A stretch of DNA of 64,000 nucleotides, from contig NZ_JBEGII010000001.1 of assembly GCF_040675875.1 (NCBI RefSeq), positions 496,001-560,000 of the forward strand, given 5' to 3'. A program made the position numbers and the translations under genes. This DNA is from Microbacterium sp. LWO12-1.2. GTDB lineage: Bacteria > Actinomycetota > Actinomycetes > Actinomycetales > Microbacteriaceae. Of this stretch, positions 59,764 through 64,000 are shown piece by piece. The notes under the pieces were generated by a model. The model did not search any database, was not told the origin of the DNA, and saw only the letters and a program-made list of their open reading frames with translations. Each line of letters begins with the position of its first letter. Position 1 is the stretch's first letter.

Positions 59764-59769
59764 TAGGCT
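59764..59769 (+). promoter_or_regulatory. -10 box of leaderless mfd
   Basis: TAGGCT, six bases (TGTCCG) before the GTG start at 59776; no ribosome binding site is present. Confidence 0.5.
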
Positions 59770-59775
59770 TGTCCG

Positions 59776-62700
59776 GTGACTGTTCCGGGGATTCTGCGCG
59801 CCTTGGACGAGGCGACTCTGTACCGCGATGCCCTCAGCTGGGCGCAGACCGATGCGGATCTCGGCCTCGTCGACGGCCTCGACGCGCCCGTGCTCGCGGG
59901 CCTGCTCGAGAAGCGCGCGACATCGGGGCATCCGGCGTCGCTGCTCATCGTCGTGCCCACAGGGCGCAGGGCCGAGAGCGTCGCCCAGGCGATCGGCTCG
60001 TACCTGCCGAGCGCCGACGTGCACACGTTCCCCGCGTGGGAGACGCTTCCGCACGAGCGGCTCAGCCCGAGCCCTGACACGGTGGGTCAGCGCCTCCAGA
60101 CGCTGCGACGCATCGCGGACTGGTCGGGCGACCACCCGCTGGTCGTCGTCGCCTCGGTGCGTGCGGCACTGCAGCCGATCGCCGGCAATCTCGGCGAGAT
60201 CGCGCCGCTGGAGCTGGCGATCGGAAGTCGGGGCAACGATCTCGACGAGGTCGTCGAACAGCTCGTCGAGCGTGCGTACTCCCGTGTCGACATGGTGTCC
60301 CGCCGCGGTGAGTTCGCGGTGCGCGGCGGCATCCTCGACGTGTTCCCTCCCACCTCCGAGCACCCGTACCGCGTGGAGTTCTTCGGCGACGAGATCGATC
60401 AGATCCGCGCCTTCTCGGTCGCCGATCAGCGCTCGCTCCCCGGCGATGTTCCCGGTGTCGATCTGCCCCCGAGCCGCGAGCTCCTGCTCACCGCAGACGT
60501 CCGCGATCGCGCCCGCGCATTGATCAGCGGCTTCCCGGCGATCTCGGGCATGCTCGAGAAGATGGCCGAGGGCATCCCGGTCGAGGGCATGGAGTCGCTC
60601 CTGCCTGCGGTGTCCGGACCCCTCAAGTCGCTCGCTGACTACATGCCGGCCGGCAGCGCCACCGCGGTCGTCGACCCCGAGCGGTCCACGGCCCGCGCCA
60701 TCACGCTCGGCGAGACGAACCGCGAGTTCCTCGACGCCGCCTGGAGCGCGGCCACCTCCGGCGCCTCGGCCCCGATCGATCTCGGTGCCGGAGACTTCCT
60801 CACGATCGGGCAGCTGCGCGAAGCCGTGCGCGACCGCGGCGGCGTGTGGTGGCGGCTGAGCCCGTTCGGTGCGGGTCTGGGCGAGGGCGACGTCGAGGCC
60901 ACGAACCTCGATGCTGCCGTGATCCCCTCGTTCCATGGCAACGTCGACGGCGCGATCTCCTTCGTCGAGGCCAAGGTCGCAGACGGCTGGCGGGTCGTCG
61001 TGATCGCCACCGGCAACGGCCTCGTCGACCGTGCGCGCGATGTGCTCGCCGACCGCGGCATCGCCGCACGGATCGTCGAGTCGCTGCTCGAGGCGCCGGA
61101 AGGCGGCGTCGCGACGCTGATCGCCGGTGGAGTCGAGGCGGGTTTCCAGCTCGCCGAGGCCAAGCTCGCGGTCCTCACCGACAACGAGTTCTACGGCCGC
61201 ACGATCGGCGGTGACCAGCGCGTCGTCAAGAAGCTGGCGTCGCGGCGCAAGAACGTCGTCGACCCGCTGCAGCTCAAGAACGGCGACTTCGTGGTGCACT
61301 CGACCCACGGCATCGGGCGCTTCGTCGAGATGACGCAGCGCGAGGTGTCGACGGGAGGCCGCAACGCCACCAAGTCCGTGCGCGACTACCTGGTGCTGGA
61401 GTACGCGCCCTCCAAGCGCGGCTACCCCGGCGACAAGCTCTACGTGCCGACGGATCAGCTCGACCTGCTCTCGAAGTACGTCGGCGGCGAGGCCCCGACC
61501 CTGTCGAAGATGGGCGGGAGCGACTGGTCGCAGGCGAAGGGCAAGGCGCGCAGGGCCGTTCGCGACATCGCGGTCGAGCTGGTGAAGCTGTACTCCGCGC
61601 GGATGAGCGCGAAGGGTCATGCGTTCGGTCCTGACACACCGTGGCAGCGTGAGCTGGAGGAGGCGTTCCCGTTCGCCGAGACCCCCGATCAGCTGCAGAC
61701 GATCGACGAGATCAAGGCCGACATGGAGCGGCCGATCCCGATGGACCGACTGTTGAGCGGCGACGTGGGCTTCGGCAAGACCGAGGTCGCGGTGCGTGCG
61801 GCCTTCAAGGCGATCCAGGACGGCAAGCAGGTCGCCATGCTGGTGCCGACGACCCTGCTGGTCAAGCAGCACCTCGAGACCTTCACGGAGCGCTTCGCCG
61901 GATTCCCGGTCAAGGTGCGTCCGCTGTCGCGGTTCCAGACCGACAAGGAGGCCAGACTCACTCTGCAGGGTCTGCTCGAGGGGTCGGTCGACATGGTGAT
62001 CGGCACCCACCGCATCCTCACCGATCAGGTGATGTTCAAGGACCTCGGTCTCATGATCATCGACGAGGAGCAGCGGTTCGGCGTCGAGCACAAGGACGCG
62101 CTGAAGAAGATGAAGACGAACGTCGACATCCTCGCCATGAGCGCGACCCCGATCCCGCGCACGCTGGAGATGGCGGTCACCGGCATCCGCGAGATGTCGA
62201 CGCTCGCCACCCCGCCGGAGGACCGGCATCCGATCCTGTCGTTCGTCGGGCCCCGCAGCGACAAGCAGATGGGTGCGGCGATCCGTCGCGAGATCCTCCG
62301 CGAGGGGCAGATCTTCTTCGTGCACAACCGTGTGTCGTCGATCCAGCGCGTCGCGAGCGAGCTCGCCGAGCTCGTCCCGGAGGCGCGGATCGCCGTGGCG
62401 CACGGGCAGATGGGCGAGCATCAGCTCGAACAGGTGGTCGACGACTTCTGGGAGCGCAAGTTCGATGTGCTGGTGTCGACCACGATCATCGAGACCGGCC
62501 TGGACATCTCGAACGCCAACACGATCATCATCGACCGCGCTGATCGCTACGGTCTGTCGCAGCTGCACCAGCTGCGAGGACGAGTGGGCCGAGGGCGCGA
62601 ACGGGCATACGCCTACTTCCTCTACGACGAGATGAAGCCCCTGAGCGAGACCGCCGCCGACCGCCTGCAGACCATCGCGGTCAACAACGAGCTCGGCTCC

Positions 62701-63351
62701 GGCATGCAGGTCGCCCTGAAGGACCTCGAGCTGCGCGGCGCGGGCAACCTGCTCGGCGCCGAGCAGGCGGGCCACATCGCGGGTGTCGGTTTCGACCTGT
62801 ACCTGCGCATGATCGGCGAGGCCGTCGCCACGTTCCGGGGTGAGGAGGTCGAGACCGGGCAGGAGCTGCGGCTCGAACTGCCGCTCGACGCGCGCATCCC
62901 CGAGGATTACATCGACAGTGAGCGCCTGCGTCTCGAGGCGTACCAGAAGCTGTCGGCGGCATCGGCCGCGACCGCGAAGGACGACGCGATCGACCTCGTG
63001 ATCGAGGAGCTCACCGACCGCTACGGCACCCCGCCACCCGAGGTCGAGGGGCTCCTCGCGATCGCACGGCTGCGTCGTCGTGCCGCGCGCATCGGGCTCA
63101 CGGATGTCGTCGTGATGGGGTCGAACCTGCGCATCGCGCCCGCCCACCTGGAGGACTCGATCAAGGTGCGCCTCCAACGCCTGTATCCGAAGGCCAAGCT
63201 CGTGGCCGGTGGCGATGCGCTGGTCGTGCCGATGCCGACGGTGCCGGCCGCCGTGGGCGTGGGGCTCGATCCGCTTCCGGATGCAGAGCTGCTGCAGTGG
63301 GTCGGCCAGCTCTTCACCGCGATCTTCCCGGAGCCCGCCAAGCCCGAGTAG
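59776..63351 (+). CDS. mfd: transcription-repair coupling factor
   Basis: A 1191-residue Mfd. It displaces stalled RNA polymerase at lesions and recruits UvrA. Order: UvrB-homology module at about 35-350, the RNA-polymerase interaction domain (FVVHSTHGIGRFVEM around 510), helicase motifs (Walker A SGDVGFGKTEVAVRA near 660; DEEQRFG near 765; TTIIETGLDISNANT; GRVGRGRERAYAYF) and the C-terminal TRCF domain. The GTG start at 59776 follows a leaderless-type -10. Length is normal. Confidence 0.96.
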   Translation: MTVPGILRALDEATLYRDALSWAQTDADLGLVDGLDAPVLAGLLEKRATSGHPASLLIVVPTGRRAESVAQAIGSYLPSADVHTFPAWETLPHERLSPSPDTVGQRLQTLRRIADWSGDHPLVVVASVRAALQPIAGNLGEIAPLELAIGSRGNDLDEVVEQLVERAYSRVDMVSRRGEFAVRGGILDVFPPTSEHPYRVEFFGDEIDQIRAFSVADQRSLPGDVPGVDLPPSRELLLTADVRDRARALISGFPAISGMLEKMAEGIPVEGMESLLPAVSGPLKSLADYMPAGSATAVVDPERSTARAITLGETNREFLDAAWSAATSGASAPIDLGAGDFLTIGQLREAVRDRGGVWWRLSPFGAGLGEGDVEATNLDAAVIPSFHGNVDGAISFVEAKVADGWRVVVIATGNGLVDRARDVLADRGIAARIVESLLEAPEGGVATLIAGGVEAGFQLAEAKLAVLTDNEFYGRTIGGDQRVVKKLASRRKNVVDPLQLKNGDFVVHSTHGIGRFVEMTQREVSTGGRNATKSVRDYLVLEYAPSKRGYPGDKLYVPTDQLDLLSKYVGGEAPTLSKMGGSDWSQAKGKARRAVRDIAVELVKLYSARMSAKGHAFGPDTPWQRELEEAFPFAETPDQLQTIDEIKADMERPIPMDRLLSGDVGFGKTEVAVRAAFKAIQDGKQVAMLVPTTLLVKQHLETFTERFAGFPVKVRPLSRFQTDKEARLTLQGLLEGSVDMVIGTHRILTDQVMFKDLGLMIIDEEQRFGVEHKDALKKMKTNVDILAMSATPIPRTLEMAVTGIREMSTLATPPEDRHPILSFVGPRSDKQMGAAIRREILREGQIFFVHNRVSSIQRVASELAELVPEARIAVAHGQMGEHQLEQVVDDFWERKFDVLVSTTIIETGLDISNANTIIIDRADRYGLSQLHQLRGRVGRGRERAYAYFLYDEMKPLSETAADRLQTIAVNNELGSGMQVALKDLELRGAGNLLGAEQAGHIAGVGFDLYLRMIGEAVATFRGEEVETGQELRLELPLDARIPEDYIDSERLRLEAYQKLSAASAATAKDDAIDLVIEELTDRYGTPPPEVEGLLAIARLRRRAARIGLTDVVVMGSNLRIAPAHLEDSIKVRLQRLYPKAKLVAGGDALVVPMPTVPAAVGVGLDPLPDAELLQWVGQLFTAIFPEPAKPE

Positions 63352-63407
63352 TGGGGGTTTCGGTGTCGGCCGTGCGACGACACGATGCTGAGACCGGACG
63401 ACACCAC

Positions 63408-63413
63408 TATCCT
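63408..63413 (+). promoter_or_regulatory. -10 box of leaderless hexapeptide-protein gene
   Basis: TATCCT, six bases (GGCGTC) before the ATG at 63420. Confidence 0.5.
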
Positions 63414-63419
63414 GGCGTC

Positions 63420-64000
63420 ATGTTGTACGAGCACCTCGGGGCTCGGCCCCGGATCCATGACACCGCCGTCGTCGCTCCCACCGCCGTGATCTCCGGCGAC
63501 GTCGAGATCGGCGCGGGCTGCCAGATCCTGCACGGCGCCGTGATCACCGCAGAGGGCGGGCCGATCACGCTCGGCGAGCACGTGATCGTGATGGAGAACG
63601 CCCTGATCCGCGCGACCGCCGCGAACGCGGTGCACATCGGGGCACACACCCTGATCGGGACTCTCACGAGCATCGCGGGGGCGACCGTCGGGGAAGAGGT
63701 CTTCTTCGCCTCGGGTGCCCGCATCTTCAACGGCGCTCTGGTGGGGGCGCGGTGCGAGGTGCGTGTGAACGCCATCGTCCATCGTCGCGCGGTGCTGCCG
63801 GAGGGCACGGTCGTGCCGATCGGCTGGGTCGCGGTCGGTGATCCTGTGCAGCTGCTGTCGCCGGATCGCGAGGCCGAGATCGCCGCCGCACAGCCAGATC
63901 TCGACTTCCCCGGCCACGTGTTCGGCGTCGATCGCGACACCCCTGATCTGATGGTGCAGCTCACGGAGCGCTACGGCAGCTCGCTCGCGCGTCACGCCGG
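63420..64000 (+). CDS. gamma-carbonic-anhydrase-like hexapeptide protein (truncated by window end)
   Basis: At least 193 residues, still open at the window edge. MLYEHLGARPRIHDTAVVAP starts a left-handed beta-helix with hexapeptide repeats (VISGDVEIGAGCQI, VHIGAHTLIGTLTSI, ATVGEEVFFASGARI) and VPIGWVAVGDPVQLLSPDR, as in gamma carbonic anhydrase/PaaY/YrdA proteins. The zinc-ligand histidines of Cam are not all apparent (VHIGAH, VHRR are candidates), so it may be an acyltransferase-like relative. Leaderless start. Confidence 0.82.
   Translation, partial: MLYEHLGARPRIHDTAVVAPTAVISGDVEIGAGCQILHGAVITAEGGPITLGEHVIVMENALIRATAANAVHIGAHTLIGTLTSIAGATVGEEVFFASGARIFNGALVGARCEVRVNAIVHRRAVLPEGTVVPIGWVAVGDPVQLLSPDREAEIAAAQPDLDFPGHVFGVDRDTPDLMVQLTERYGSSLARHA

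Noticed and set aside
59689..63177. Very long open frame antisense to mfd (and similar long frames opposite other genes, such as 8549-11728 plus)
   Set aside because: In a high-GC genome the frame opposite a real gene is often open; the sense genes have clear families and these antisense products are low-complexity, Arg/His/Asp-rich and lack start signals.

Overview
The window is a 64-kb piece of a high-GC actinobacterial chromosome, most likely a Microbacteriaceae member close to Microbacterium. This is judged from codon use, the RamB, long GapB and GTP-dependent PEPCK set, the riboflavin operon, the absence of any foreign backbone, and many leaderless transcription starts. No rRNA, tRNA, CRISPR array, phage or IS element was seen.

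Layout. 0-14.4 kb is a catabolic and transport island. A minus-strand operon (APC permease, MoaF-like protein, metal-dependent amidohydrolase) diverges from two short-chain dehydrogenases. A HAD phosphatase follows, then a LivKHMGF-type ABC importer whose membrane protein and ATPase are fused, a SnoaL-like protein, a second MoaF-like paralog and an AraC/FeaR-like activator. 14.5-18.5 kb holds a DUF998-like membrane protein and a MurNAc or amino-sugar recycling locus (RpiR regulator, BadF/BadG-type kinase, MurQ). 18.5-21.9 kb has a copper amine oxidase, a TetR repressor and a small membrane protein, linked by two copies of one operator. 21.9-24.0 kb has a FabI-like SDR, an SMR pair and a decayed DUF222-HNH gene. 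24.2-30.3 kb is a gluconeogenic group (long GapB, RamB, PckG) with an HTH_42 protein. 30.4-36.5 kb holds a DUF4232 membrane protein, an ABC half-exporter, a small HTH protein with its own palindromes, a lipoprotein plus secreted metzincin-like protease in a visibly more AT-rich segment, and an S66 LD-carboxypeptidase.

36.5-42.7 kb is a beta-galactoside operon (GH35 beta-galactosidase, sugar ABC importer without its own ATPase, LacI regulator). Two near-identical operators lie exactly on the -35 and -10 boxes of its promoter. 42.8-54.0 kb is an IclR regulator divergent from a tightly packed ten-gene operon. It has an osmolyte-type (OpuC/ProVWX) ABC importer, a formaldehyde-activating-enzyme homolog, a 3-hydroxyisobutyrate-dehydrogenase-like enzyme, an aldehyde dehydrogenase, a KduD-like SDR, an AGPS-like FAD oxidase and an FGGY kinase. 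54.0-59.7 kb is ribDEBA-H behind an FMN riboswitch, then an Fpg/Nei glycosylase and an acetyltransferase. 59.8 kb to the end is mfd and a truncated gamma-carbonic-anhydrase-like gene.

The strongest candidates for something undescribed are the Fae/OpuC/dehydrogenase operon and the two-MoaF amine-type island. Also notable are the metzincin and lipoprotein pair, the dispersed repeat families (one extends or interrupts proteins), and the uniform TANNNT-N6-start leaderless architecture.
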